Part shown: piece after piece, positions 34,080 to 44,826 of the stretch
Layout of the letters: each line of letters starts with the position of its first letter
Numbering within the stretch: the stretch's first letter is position 1
Source: Scilla litardierei
Lineage: Eukaryota > Streptophyta > Magnoliopsida > Asparagales > Asparagaceae
Length of the DNA: 64,000 nt
Direction: 5' to 3'
Assembly: GCA_030789695.1 (NCBI GenBank)
Contig: CM061132.1
Coordinates: 155,726,817-155,790,816 of the forward strand
Made by a program: the position numbers and the translations under genes
The notes under the pieces: generated by a model
What the model was told of the DNA's origin: nothing
What the model saw: only the letters and a program-made list of their open reading frames with translations
Databases searched by the model: none

Positions 34080-34868
34080 TCACATCTTCAACATTTTGAA
34101 CGCGGTGAACCCGCCATCGACCACAAGATTAAGCCCGCTGACATACTTAGCCTCGTCGGAGGCCAAGTACAGCGCCGCCCTCGCCACATCCTCGGCCTCG
34201 CAAACCGCCCCCTCGAGCTCCCCGGCCGCATTCAGCATCTCCACGATCGTCTCCTCTCCCAACCCTGGCGCCAGCTCCTTCATGGCGTTCACCCCCAGCG
34301 GGGTCGCGATCGCGTGCGGCGATATGCAGTTCACTCTGACCCCGTGCTTCGTCAACTCCGCGGTTGCCGACCTCACCGCACCGATCACCGCCGCCTTCGA
34401 TATCGAGTAGTCGTGCGGGGCCATTCCCCCCAGAATCCCCGTAACGCTCGCGGTGCACAGGATGCAGCCCGCACCGCGCGGTATCATGACCCGCGCAGCG
34501 TGCTTGATCCCTATGACCACCGACCGGGCGTTGATAGACATTGTTCGGTCGAATCCGGCGATGTCCAGCTCCGTTATGGACCGCGCTAAAGCGCCGGCAA
34601 TGCCGGCATTGTTGTGGAGGATGTCAAGGCGGCCGTGAACAGAGACGGCGTGGTCGACGGCTGCGGAGATCTGGGGCTCCTGGGTGACGTCGCAGGAGAC
34701 GAAAGATGCATTTGGGCCGAGTTGTTCGGCGGTGGATTGGCCGAGGTCGGAGTTTATGTCGGCCAGGATGACCTTCGCACCGTTACGGATGAACTCGGCG
34801 GCCGTGGCTTTGCCAATGCCGCTCGCAGCGCCGGTGATCAGAGCAACTTTGCCGGCCAGCCTGCACAT
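34080..34868 (-). CDS. Short-chain dehydrogenase/reductase, plant SDR110C-like
   Basis: A 262-residue classical SDR, intact in one exon. The Rossmann motif TGAASGIGKA is at residues 13-22. An Asp in VILADIN (about residue 37) suggests NAD(H) preference. It also has NNAG (about 90), the catalytic Ser in CTASVTG, YSISK (about 155) with Tyr and Lys, and VNCISPHAIATPL after it. The C-terminus has YLASDEAKYVSGLNLVVDGG. The length and motifs fit the plant group that includes xanthoxin, secoisolariciresinol and momilactone-type dehydrogenases, soluble enzymes that oxidise alcohols of hormones or specialised metabolites; the substrate cannot be told. The start MCRLAGK is the only ATG after an upstream stop near 34922. 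A separate upstream first exon is possible, since many relatives have an early intron. GC-rich codons contrast with the AT-rich surroundings. It is the only apparently intact cellular gene in the window. Confidence 0.9.
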   Translation of the reverse strand: MCRLAGKVALITGAASGIGKATAAEFIRNGAKVILADINSDLGQSTAEQLGPNASFVSCDVTQEPQISAAVDHAVSVHGRLDILHNNAGIAGALARSITELDIAGFDRTMSINARSVVIGIKHAARVMIPRGAGCILCTASVTGILGGMAPHDYSISKAAVIGAVRSATAELTKHGVRVNCISPHAIATPLGVNAMKELAPGLGEETIVEMLNAAGELEGAVCEAEDVARAALYLASDEAKYVSGLNLVVDGGFTAFKMLKM

Positions 34869-35380
34869 GGGTTTAGATTCAGTATTGGCATCGGTTTTGT
34901 GATCAGTGGTGCTTTTGTGACTTCAATTGCTTACTAGAGGTAGCATGATGAATGTATAATTGTATTTTGCTGTCATGCTTTATTAAGAATAATTCGATTT
35001 ATGTTGATCTTAATATTAAGAGAGAAACTTTCATGTGCTAGAGATCTAGATCTAATTAAAAGTATTTCTTTGGCTTGCATCAGATAGATCTACCAAATAA
35101 AAATTATACTTTTGATGCAATGTGTTCATGTTTTGTTGATTAGATTGAAATCTGATTTCTTGCAAATTATTTCCTTCTTCAGTTGCTTGAGATATGGAAA
35201 ATCGCAACAAGCAATATGGTTAAATCCACGCCATGCATTGGTACATGAAGGATGCGTACACACTAGACAGCATTCGCAGGTACATATTTCTAAAGATCAA
35301 TGGTTTTTTGGTTCAAATGCTGTTTTTCATCAAATCTCAAACCCTAATAGTGTTCCCAACCTTAACCCTAACCCCCCAAC
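34869..35380. other. Upstream region of the SDR gene
   Basis: AT-rich sequence where the promoter of the minus-strand SDR gene should lie. I see no clear TATA box that I would defend. A short ACCCTAA/AACCCTAACCC patch at about 35340-35372 is telomere-like only by chance length. Confidence 0.4.
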
Positions 35381-36087
35381 TGTTATGCGGAAGCAGCGGA
35401 TCGTTGGAGGATCCGGTGCCAACGATCCGGTGGTGAAGAACAAGTAACAACAAGAGCACTATGAAGATTGCAACTTTTAGGCCGTCGGCCAGCCAAGGGA
35501 ACACTTAATAGCTTTATTATTAAACGGGAGAACAGAATACAAATCTTCAAACTTCACAACGAAGAAGCACTCAAAATCTCCCCAAAAGCTCACAATACAA
35601 TCTTTCAAAGTTGGCTCTCAACAATGGAGGCTCAATGCTTTTTAATTGGTCTCTCCTAAAACCCTCACCTAAACACCCCTTATATAGCCTAGGGCATAAT
35701 AGGTATTCTATTTGAAGCGGGATTCCTATTTGACAAGGACTCCAACTCAAACGAAATTCTAATCCATTCACAACTCTACTTCGAATAAGACATCACGTCC
35801 TATGGTGGCCCATTCGTACTGTCGAACGTCCTGCTAAGACCGAGCTGATGAAGTGTCGAGCCAAGATATTCGAAGCTCGGATTATAGAGTTGTCAACCTA
35901 TGAGCAGACAATCCTCCAAACCGAGAATCCATGCCTGAAGAGGTCTATAAGCTCGGAATCTCTGTGTCTGACTTGTGCAGAGTCGGTTAGATGAGATCTA
36001 GGGCACAAGCAAGCTAGCGCTGCATAAAATAGCTCGTCTGCACATTCCCAATACTTCTTCAACGCCTTAATCGAGCCAACTTTCACA
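35381..36087 (-). mobile_element. Solo LTR with 5-bp target duplication
   Basis: 707 bp with plus-strand ends TGTTATGCGG and TTTCACA (TG...CA), flanked by CCAAC on both sides (35376-35380 and 36088-36092). On the minus strand a TATA box (GGCTATATAAGGGG, about 35678-35691) and a poly(A) signal AATAAA (about 35513-35518) lie in the order expected for U3-R-U5. No internal retrotransposon sequence adjoins, so it arose by LTR-LTR recombination. Confidence 0.85.
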
Positions 36088-36092
36088 CCAAC

Positions 36093-37965
36093 CAAACCCG
36101 GCCCTAAGCATGACATAAAGAGAACGGGGGGAGGGGCCATGTAGCAGCTGCTACATGCAGCAGTGCTCGACAAAGTTGAGCGTGAGCAAGCAGATGACTA
36201 GTGTGGCCTGCGGGAAGAGGTGGCTCCTTAGCCACGCTTAAAGCATGTATGGGACATCCTAAATGGACAGATGGAGTGGGGCGTAGTGGTCAACATGTGA
36301 ATGCGACCGAGTATGCCTGCAGTAGGGGACAACATGTGCATGCACCACTGTCACCGTGCTCGGTAAGACCAAGCATGGTTGTGGGAGGGAACGGCAAAGC
36401 CACGCAGGCTGTGTGGCTTTACATCCTCCGCGCATGCACATTGTCTACGCAAATTGCACACCATTTACACACTTATGTATGAACATATGCAATATATTGC
36501 GTGCATAGGCATGTAGTGCCCTCCTTATGTGCACGTTCTGCGTGCACATGTGCACGTTCTGCGTGCACATGTGCACGTATGATGATACACGCATTGCACA
36601 TGTGATATACATGTGGTGCTCATGTATAGGAGTAGATGAGTTCTTAAGGGTGCATCGGTTTTTGTGGGTGCATGTTTATAGCATACCTGCCATGCGAACA
36701 TGTAGCATGTTAAGTCGTTAAACCTGTAGTTAGGTATGACACGGGATTTTGATCAGATACCTATTGTTTCAATATCCAAACATACAAATGTTTTAGAATA
36801 GCCATCATCTTCTTGGCCTTCATCCCATAAATTGGGGTCAGCTTCATTGAATCAATAGAAAGAATGTCAGACCGTGATCGAGACCGTGATCGAGTTGGAT
36901 CGTGATGTCGGAAAGGGTTTCGAATACACATACCCGATTCAAATTCAATAAGCACTAAGCATGTCCAAACCCTATCCGGTTTGTTCAAATTCAGGTCATG
37001 TTTTGGATAATTGCTGAGTATATCTAAATATTTCTGCAAGTCAAAAATTATTGCAAAAAAGGAGACCTCAATCTCTTAGTTTACATAGGTGGTAAAAATA
37101 TTTATTATTAAAAGACCAATCTCAAATGAATTATTGTAAAGGGAGCAATCTCAAATGAAAAGCAAGAAACTTTACTCTATCAACTATTACAATGACCTTA
37201 TAATTACTAATGCCTTGGCATCCCAAATTTCTCTATTAAAATTCGGGCAGGGTTATCAGATTAGTGGGTTCAGATATAAGTATTTACAAATCCATCATGA
37301 TAACAAATTCAAAATCCAAACCCAACCCAATTAGATATAAGTATATACAAATCCATACATGGTAAGCTTTTAAATACTAATTCAAAATCTAAACCCAATT
37401 GGCTCTAAAGTTACCATCCAACCCTAAAATTTTGAATCAGGTTTGAGTAGGTTTAGCTAGTTAACAGTCCCCATTACCACCCCTAAATACGACTTGCATA
37501 CAAATGACTCTACATGCAACGAAATTCATGATCAGGGTCACTCTTCCTAATTTCAGTAGCCATCGAAGATGCTCTATAACGTTATGATGTAATTCAATGC
37601 TTAAATTCACAATTTGCGGCGATGAAATTGGGCCATATGATTTTTCAATGGTTGGTGTGTCTACAGCAAGTTCCTAAGTGTAGTTCGATAATTAAGGATC
37701 ATGCATCGCATGTAAAACCTCATATCACTCAAAAACCTCATATCGCTCAAAAACCGGTGCCCATTGAGGCAAGATTTCCACTTGCCTAGCCAGTCATTGG
37801 TTAAGACCTAGGCCAAGATGTGAAAACAATTATGAGGATCCACATGTGGGCATTGATCTCGCTAAGCTATGATCTGAAAATACCAAGACCATTGACGAGC
37901 TTTGCACTAATTAAAACCAAGGGTGAGTTCTAGTTAAAAACCATGACTTGCACTTATTTTGTGTG

Positions 37966-38020
<55 letters not shown>

Positions 38021-38889
38021 GTGGGGGGAATAAGTGGAAATTACTTCATATGGATGCAACTCATTAAGTGCGGAATTTAGTGGCATTCGACATATTAGGC
38101 ATTTTGAGGGGAAGAAAGATAATCTTCCTTCTTAAGGAATGAAAATATGACATGATCATAACAATTCCAAAAAATTTACTTAGTAAAATCCAAGGGAATT
38201 TTTTTTGAGATAATTGTTCGAGGCATAGAGATGATTTGTGGCCTAGCAAAAATTCGATTCACAACTTCTATATACAATTATTTTCTTATTTGTTATGTTT
38301 AAGAAAATAAATGTGTGATGCACAAACTCATTAACTGATAACCCAATAAAGTTTTTTTTTGTGGAACAACAAAAAACGAAGAGCAATTGCAATAAGAAAA
38401 TTAACAAGAACAAGAATAGATACACGAGAAGTAGAGAAAAATATTATCGATGTAGAGAACAATATTGAGATGTTTACAAATACGGTATGGAACCTTTATT
38501 TATACTACAACCTTATATGTGAGGGTAGACAAAAACTCTTTATCTCCTGATAATATATTCATTAAACAATAGTCTCTTCATCTCCTTGTATCATTTCCAT
38601 TAAACAATAGTTTAATGGTTATAAGTATGAGTGTCTCTATCAATTCCTCTCCATATCATCAAATGCATGAATGTAGACATAGTGTGTAAGTCCATTCATT
38701 TGTAACATACAAGTAGGAATGTGTTTACACATTTCTCTTCACATAACTAACATCAAATGGTGTGAATGTCTATTATTTTATAACATTTTTAATGTCTGTA
38801 ATGTGTAGGACCTGAATGGCCTCTACCATGATGTAGCTTGTATTCAAAAAGAAACAAAACTAGACAACTACTAATCTAGACACTAGTAG
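36093..38889. other. Gene-free intergenic stretch
   Basis: No gene supported. It includes a tandem of GTGCACGTTCTGCGTGCACAT (36529-36578, about 2.5 copies) and several scattered ACATGTG/GCATGC motifs between 36280 and 36610. It also includes a composite homopolymer tract of GT, T and G runs at 37963-38026. Confidence 0.5.
37963..38026 (+). repeat. (GT)n-(T)n-(G)n tract
   Basis: About nine GT units followed by about 21 T and about 22 G. Exact lengths are prone to sequencing error. Confidence 0.9.
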
Positions 38890-39279
38890 ATCAAGTACCT
38901 TCTAAATGTTAACTATTTGGAGAACATAAAGAAGAAAGTGATGAGTCCTGCAAGGAATGCACCCGCTGTGACAGTGGAAGCCTACCAAGCGACATTGAAG
39001 AACCAAGGTGTTCGGTTCCTCATGCTAAGCTACATGAAGGCAACATCAGTAGGGAATTTAAGTGTGGAAATGCAAAAACGATGTGGGACATACTTCAGGC
39101 TAGGTTTGATGTGACTTTGATTGTACAACTTCACACAATCCGGCTAAAGCTCGAGAAGATCAAGTGGGACCCAACTCACAGCATAAGAAAGCACATGGGA
39201 ATCATGAAATGGTTGCTCCTAGACGTGGAGGCCACGAACCATCCTTTGCCTAAAGAACAAAAAAATTCATGTTATCCTT
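38890..39279 (+). pseudogene. Copia-A gag fragment (degenerate)
   Basis: Reads such as MWDILQARFDVTLIVQLHTI and MKWLLLDVEATNHPLP match the Copia gag region (UBN2-like), with frameshifts between segments. The frame breaks at 39279, where Copia-B is inserted, and continues after its 5-bp duplication at 44827. This is the oldest retrotransposon layer in the region. Confidence 0.7.
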
Positions 39280-40161
39280 TGTTGGATCCTTGTGCACCTC
39301 TCCAACACTTAGACTATGTACACAACGCCACCTGCAATGCGCGGAAACGGTGGCCAAACAATCCCAAGCCCGAATTCCACCGAGATGTCACCTAGGCACA
39401 AAATCAAACACCTCACGGGCACAAGAGAGAGTTGTCACCAACTACCAACTCCCTCGACGATCTTGCGATAGATAATGTAAGCTCGCAAATATAATACGAA
39501 ATTAAGAGCAACACAAAAGAGACATAGATTTACCCTGGTTCAGTTGCGAACAACCTACGTCCAGCATCCAATGCACCCGGTTCCACTACTGATCAAGCAA
39601 GGCATACACCGACCCCATCATCTTCTTCCTCCACAATGAGAGAATAGCTCCAAGCAACAAGACCTAACCCTAGATCTCTCACCAAGCTCACACACAGTCT
39701 CAACCAAGTGGGAATCCTTGATAACAAAGCATCTACAACACGTAGAGCTCCTCAAGGGACCAATCCCACACCAATGGAGATCACTCCTTGGTAATATAGC
39801 CTCAAACTAGGAAGCTACCTAAGGGACTCTAGATCTCAAACACGGAAGAAGAAATGCAGACACTCACCTTGGATCTCACAAGAGAAGAAGCTCCCTAGCT
39901 TTCTTCTCCTCCAATTTCTTCTCTGATCCAAGACCCTAAGCCAAACTGAGAGCTTGCTCTCTCTTTTTTTGTGCTCTCGGCCCTCTAAAAAAAGCAACTG
40001 GCAACACTCCAATCAGATCTGAAATCTCACTATGGGTTGCAAAGGAAAACATGAAGGCCCACTGCATTCAATTCCAAACAACCCATATAACATGGGGGGC
40101 CAAGCTACAATGTGCTGTGGGGAAGTGTGATGAATTTTTCAGCACATATTAAATAACAACA
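39280..40161 (-). repeat. Copia-B 3' LTR
   Basis: 882 bp, with TG...CA ends. Similar throughout to the 909-bp 5' LTR, which carries a short extra partial duplication near 44680-44720. Confidence 0.92.
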
Positions 40162-40309
40162 CTCTACCCTGCTGATAAATCCACACTATCTTCAACACAG
40201 CTCCAGCTCTAGCGCCAACCTGCACCCGTCGTGTATGAACTCACCTTGCCTTGACCATCGGACATGTGAACCTCTATCATGTGCATTGAAAATCGCGCCC
40301 TCTGGCGTC

Positions 40310-41509
40310 TTAATCCTCCGAGAGACATGCCAAGCTCAGAAGTCGTCTGAGCCTAGCCTCACGCATCTCCGTCTCGTTCATTGCCATGTCTGTGATGAAG
40401 TCATCTGTCTCTGAGGATAATCCTATGAGCTCGGACTCCATGAACGAATCAAATGACGCCGTGCCAGTGTCCAATGAGCCTTCTGTCGATCCATGAACAT
40501 CCATATCATCACCCCACGGGTCTGCGAGCAACTCATGCTCGTCATGGCCATCATCTATGAGAAACACGCCGTCATCCCTACTGCTCTGCAGACTGACCCC
40601 AGCTGGGTCACATCGATACGATGTCTGTATCCACTCTGTCTACTGATGTCTGTCATCAAGACTCGCCGTCCACTGTCTCTGTGCCTCAACTGACTGTGCC
40701 GATGACTCAAGACACGAATGCGCACTCACAAGCGCCAAACTGTCCGCCGCACCAACATCTAGCCTCTGGATATCGTCCTCACCTGCCATGCCCTGTGATG
40801 AACTCGCTGAAGGTGAGAGATGAGCGCACACTGAAGAAGCCCTACTGGGCTCTATCTCCTCCCTATATCGAGCGAGAACGCACTCAATATGTTGTCTCCT
40901 AACTCTCAGCTCCAAGTCCCTAGTGACAACTCCACCTGGGACCACCATTGCAGTCTCCACACTGCCGTGGGAGTCTCCATGCTCCACCACGCTATCAGAT
41001 TCCTTGCTCCTCTGCATCTCCATTGGTCTGGCCTTTGAAGTATCAGAAGATGCGCCTGATACATCACCCATAGCCAAACGAGAGCCATATCGCCTGTGCC
41101 CATACTGTGAAGACTGCTCTACCATGCACATCGAATGCTCTAACCTAATGTCAAGCTCCTCAGAAGACCTCTCTACCCTGAAGCTGAAGCTGCACACCTC
41201 AACACGCTGGTCCTCCTCAGAAGCAACCAACTCATGCGTGCTAGAAACGTGAGAGACCTCCGTCTCCTCACCCACTGCAACCTCTGGCATCGGTGCGGAA
41301 ACCAACTGCCCTACTCCTCCGTAGATCGACGGCTCTACCTCGAAGCTAAAGCTGCACACCTCAGCATGCTGGGTCTCCTCAAGAGCACCTATAACGTGCA
41401 CGCTAAAACTGTGAGAGACATTTGTCTCCTCACACACTGCAACTGACTGCATCGATACGACGACCGACTGCAAAGCATCCTCGTAGACCGCTGTCCTCTG
41501 CACCTCCAA
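40310..41509 (-). CDS. Unrecognised acidic repetitive frame in place of Copia-B reverse transcriptase
   Basis: On the minus strand the same frame as the integrase continues after a single stop (41510-41512) through 40640. After another stop it is open to 40310. The protein is rich in Glu, Ser and Val and holds two diverged copies of a roughly 40-residue unit (about 41459-41342 and 41295-41177). Each copy ends with VCSFSF followed by ExVExS or RVERS. There is no YVDD or other reverse transcriptase motif. It may be an expanded integrase/RT linker left after deletion of RT. Function unknown. Confidence 0.5.
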
Positions 41510-42475
41510 CTAAACTGAATCTGGAGCTACATCGTGAGATACCTGCTGATCACTGATACTGACCACATCGGATGAACTCTGCACCCTGTCCGTCTGCACA
41601 CGTGTCTGATCACCTGACTGAGTCTGAATCTGAATCACCTTATCCTCTCTATGGACCGGGCTGTCCTCTATTCTCTGCACACTGTCAAGAGTCTGCTCCG
41701 CCCTAAGCACTGCAGACTCGTCAATCATGACGTGTCGTCTGCCAATCACCTCGCGGGTACTAGGACACCATAACTTGTACCCTCTCGCACCTCCACTAGC
41801 GTACCCGACTAGGACACAATCATGCATGCACTGTCCTACATCGTCATTGTCCCTCTTGTGTGGCCACACCGGACATCCAAACGTACGCAAGTGTGAGAAG
41901 TCAATGACTCTGCCCGTCCATAACTCCTCGGGAATAGAACTACCTGCGGCTAGTGACGGTGTTCGGTTGATGAGATATGCCACAGTAGCAAGGGTCTCCG
42001 CCCATAATTCCCTAGGAAGGCCGGATGGTCTCAATAGCCCCCGTGTCTTCTCTACCAACATTTTGATCATGCTGTCTGCTACGCCACCGTGAGGGTCTCC
42101 ATCAGGAATGTTGTATCGGCACGCGATCCACTCTGACTTGCAAACATCCTGTATCTCTACGTCGTTGGTACAGATCTCTCCCACGGGTCTACACATCCAC
42201 CTCTCGACTATGCTCCTCCATAGCCGCACCTTCTCATGGATCTCCTCCCGAGATCTCATGAGAGTAACCATGACTCTCCTCGAGAAGTCGTCTATGAAGG
42301 CCGCGAAGCACCTCACGCCTTCCAGGGAAGGAACTGGACATGGACCCCATACGCCGACGTAGACGCACTCCAGGGGCTCCCTGCTGTGACTGACAGCTGT
42401 CCCAAATTGCACTTGCCTTGGCCACTCTGCACCACAGTCACTGCAAGACTCAAGCACGCGATCACCTCCGAACAC
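41510..42475 (-). pseudogene. Copia-B integrase with lost catalytic residues
   Basis: Recognisable by FIDDFSRRVMVTLM, AETLATVAYLINRTPS and LRTFGCPVWPHKR, with the Copia integrase C-terminal pattern GYKLWCPSTREVI. The three catalytic acidic positions are not kept. The first motif reads VGVWGP where DVWGP is usual. The second reads TNDVE where TDNGGE is usual. The third reads GGVADSM where NGVAERM is usual. The frame is open for 321 codons all the same. Confidence 0.8.
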
Positions 42476-42655
42476 ACTCCTCCTCTAAAAAATGTCAAGG
42501 CTCTGCTCATCAGCATGCCCCAATCTGAGATGCCACAGTCTCACTGGATCTCCACTCTCGGACTTCTGTGATCTACCAGTCTCGCCTACTACTGTGTGCA
42601 CATCGAGCGCATACAAGTTGCCACGCTTCTTCCCCCTTATGACAACCAAGCATCC

Positions 42656-43078
42656 TCAAGAAATACGCAGTCGATCCACCTCGATCACAGCCCTGTAGCC
42701 CATCCCAGTCAAAGCTCCTATCGATATCAGGCCACTGCGAAGATCAGGAATATGTCTGATGCCATCAAACACACGGACGATGCCATCGTGCATCCTGACT
42801 CTGACCGTGCCACTCCTAACCTGCTCACACTCCATACCATTCCCCACGAGAATCCTCTCTCCAATGCATGGAATGTATGAGTCGAATGCACTCCGATCCG
42901 GAGTCATATGGAATGAACACCCCGAGTCCAATAGCCACGAACATTGCGCTTCTCCCACGGAGTATGCCACAAACACCGAGCAATCATCCTCGTCAGAAAA
43001 CATCATGTCTCGTGCTCCAACATGAGTCAAACTCTGAGCAACATCTTCCACAATGCCAATCGACGTCCTCGCTTTCAA
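42656..43078 (-). pseudogene. Copia-B protease and pre-integrase segment
   Basis: It contains the aspartic protease motif WLLDSGCSFHMT (about 42930-42895) and the following VGNGMECEQVRSGTVRV pattern typical of Copia. It ends in a stop at 42656 within the GAG-pre-integrase region and is therefore disconnected from the integrase. Confidence 0.85.
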
Positions 43079-43079
43079 T

Positions 43080-43823
43080 CATGGACAATCGCTCTTCCAA
43101 TACCCGCTTTACTTACATAGAAAGCATTTGTTGTCACCGCGGCCCATTGACTTGGACCGCTGCTGCCGCTGCCGCTGCCGATTCCGACTCTTGGAACGGC
43201 CCGTCATGGATCTTGGAGTGGGTCCGCCCTCTTGGCGACCCCTGTGACATTGGGTACCTCACAACCATCGGTGTCCCCTAACACCAAACTTTGAAGATCC
43301 TCCGTATTCAATGCGAACTTCACCTCATCCAACGTGAATGAGTCTCGGCCATTTAACATCGAGCCTACAAACTTGGAATACACCGGAGCAAGAGAACACA
43401 ATACGCCATGGCATGTTGCTCGTCCTCTATCACACTCCCCAATTCCCGTAGGTCCATTACTATATGGTCCATCTCACCAACATGGTTTCACAACGAGATT
43501 CCCCTTTTCATTCTGTGAGTATAGAAGCGTTGCCACAAATGCAACCTTCGTCCAATGGGTGTCTTGGTCGAGTACCGAGCTTCAAGCATCCTCCATAGGT
43601 CGCTCACGACCCCTACATCGGCAAACTGCCGAAGGATCTCTTACTTCAAGGATTGCAATATCTCACCGAGGGCTTTAAGCTCCATCATTTGCTTATCGTA
43701 CACCGTTGCCTTACATGGCATACCTGTATCACATACCACACCGTAAACTCCATGGTGCTTCAACAGAGCCACCATCTTTTGTCGCCACGGACCATAGTTG
43801 TCCCGGCCATTTAACCTCTCCAC
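43080..43823 (-). pseudogene. Copia-B gag, fragmented
   Basis: It starts near 43823 with MERLNGRDNYGPWRQKM (DUF4219/UBN2-type start). Further pieces lie at 43401-43204 (GRDSFTLDEVKFALNTEDLQ). The zinc knuckle (about 43120-43080) reads CFLC then GYWKSDC: Tyr replaces the usual His and a stop sits between. Several frameshifts are present. Confidence 0.8.
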
Positions 43824-43912
43824 TTCGTATGAACACCCGGTCGTCTACTTACATGAGCAAGACGTCATCGCAGCACTATACTTCTTCGCAAACCGGAAGC
43901 TCTGATACCACT

Positions 43913-44821
43913 TGTTGGATCCCCGTGCACCTCTCCAACACTTAGACTAGGTACACAATGCCACTTACAATGCGCGGAAACGGTGGCCAAACAATCCCAA
44001 GCCCGAATTCTACCGAGATGTCACCTAGGCACAAAATCAAACACCTCACGGGCACAAGAGAGAGTTGTCACCAACTACCAACTCCCTCGACGATCTTGCG
44101 ATAGATAATGTAAGCACGCAAATATAATACGAAATTAAGAGCAACACAAAAGAGACGGAGATTTACCCTGGTTCGGTTACGAACAACCTACGTGCAGCAT
44201 CCAATGCACCCGGTTCCACTACTGATCAAGCAAGGCATACACCGACCCCATCATCTTCTTCCTCCACAATGAGAGAATAGCTCCAAGCAACAAGACCTAA
44301 CCCTAGATCTCTCACCAAGCTCACACACAGTCTCAACCAAGTGGGAATCCTTGATAACAAAGCATCTACAACACGTAGAGCTCCTCAAGGGACCAATCCC
44401 ACACCAATGGAGATCACTCCTTGGTAATATAGCCCCAAACTAGGAAGCTACCCAAGGGACTCTAGATATCAAACAGGGAAGAAGAAATGCAGACACTCAC
44501 CTTGGATCTCACAAGAGAAGAAGCTCCCTAGCTTTCTTCTCCTCCAATTTCTTCTCTGATCCAAGACCCTAAGCCAAACTGAGAGTTTGCTCTCTCTCTC
44601 TTTTTTTTTGCTCTCGGCCCTCTGAAAAAAAGGCAACTGGCAACACTCCAATCAGATCTGAAATCTCACTATGGGCTGTAAAGCTACAATGTGCCTTCAA
44701 TTCCAAAAACATGAAAGCCCACTGCCTTCAATTCCAAACAACCCCTATAACATGGGGGGCCAAGCTACAATGTGCTGTGGGGAAGTGTGATGAATTTTTC
44801 AGCACATATTAAATTACAACA
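43913..44821 (-). repeat. Copia-B 5' LTR
   Basis: 909 bp, adjacent to the initiator tRNA-Met primer-binding site at 43899-43910. Confidence 0.92.
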
Positions 44822-44826
44822 TCCTT

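Larger units (their letters stand above)
39280..44821 (-). mobile_element. Copia-B: LTR retrotransposon lacking reverse transcriptase
   Basis: LTRs at 39280-40161 and 43913-44821 start TGTTGGATCC and end TACAACA. The 5-bp repeat TCCTT flanks the element (39275-39279 and 44822-44826). The primer-binding site TGGTATCAGAGC (43899-43910, minus strand) matches initiator tRNA-Met. The internal 3.75 kb codes for a broken gag, protease and integrase. Where reverse transcriptase and RNase H should be there is a different acidic, repetitive frame. It must have depended on another element's enzymes. The LTRs differ by a few percent and by small indels. Confidence 0.9.

Noticed and set aside
34096..34938. 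Plus-strand frames of 60-107 codons opposite the SDR gene
   Set aside because: Shadows of a GC-rich coding region; the minus-strand SDR motifs are complete.
35330..35380. Telomere-like AACCCTAACCCCC
   Set aside because: Only about two degenerate units; too short for an interstitial telomere.
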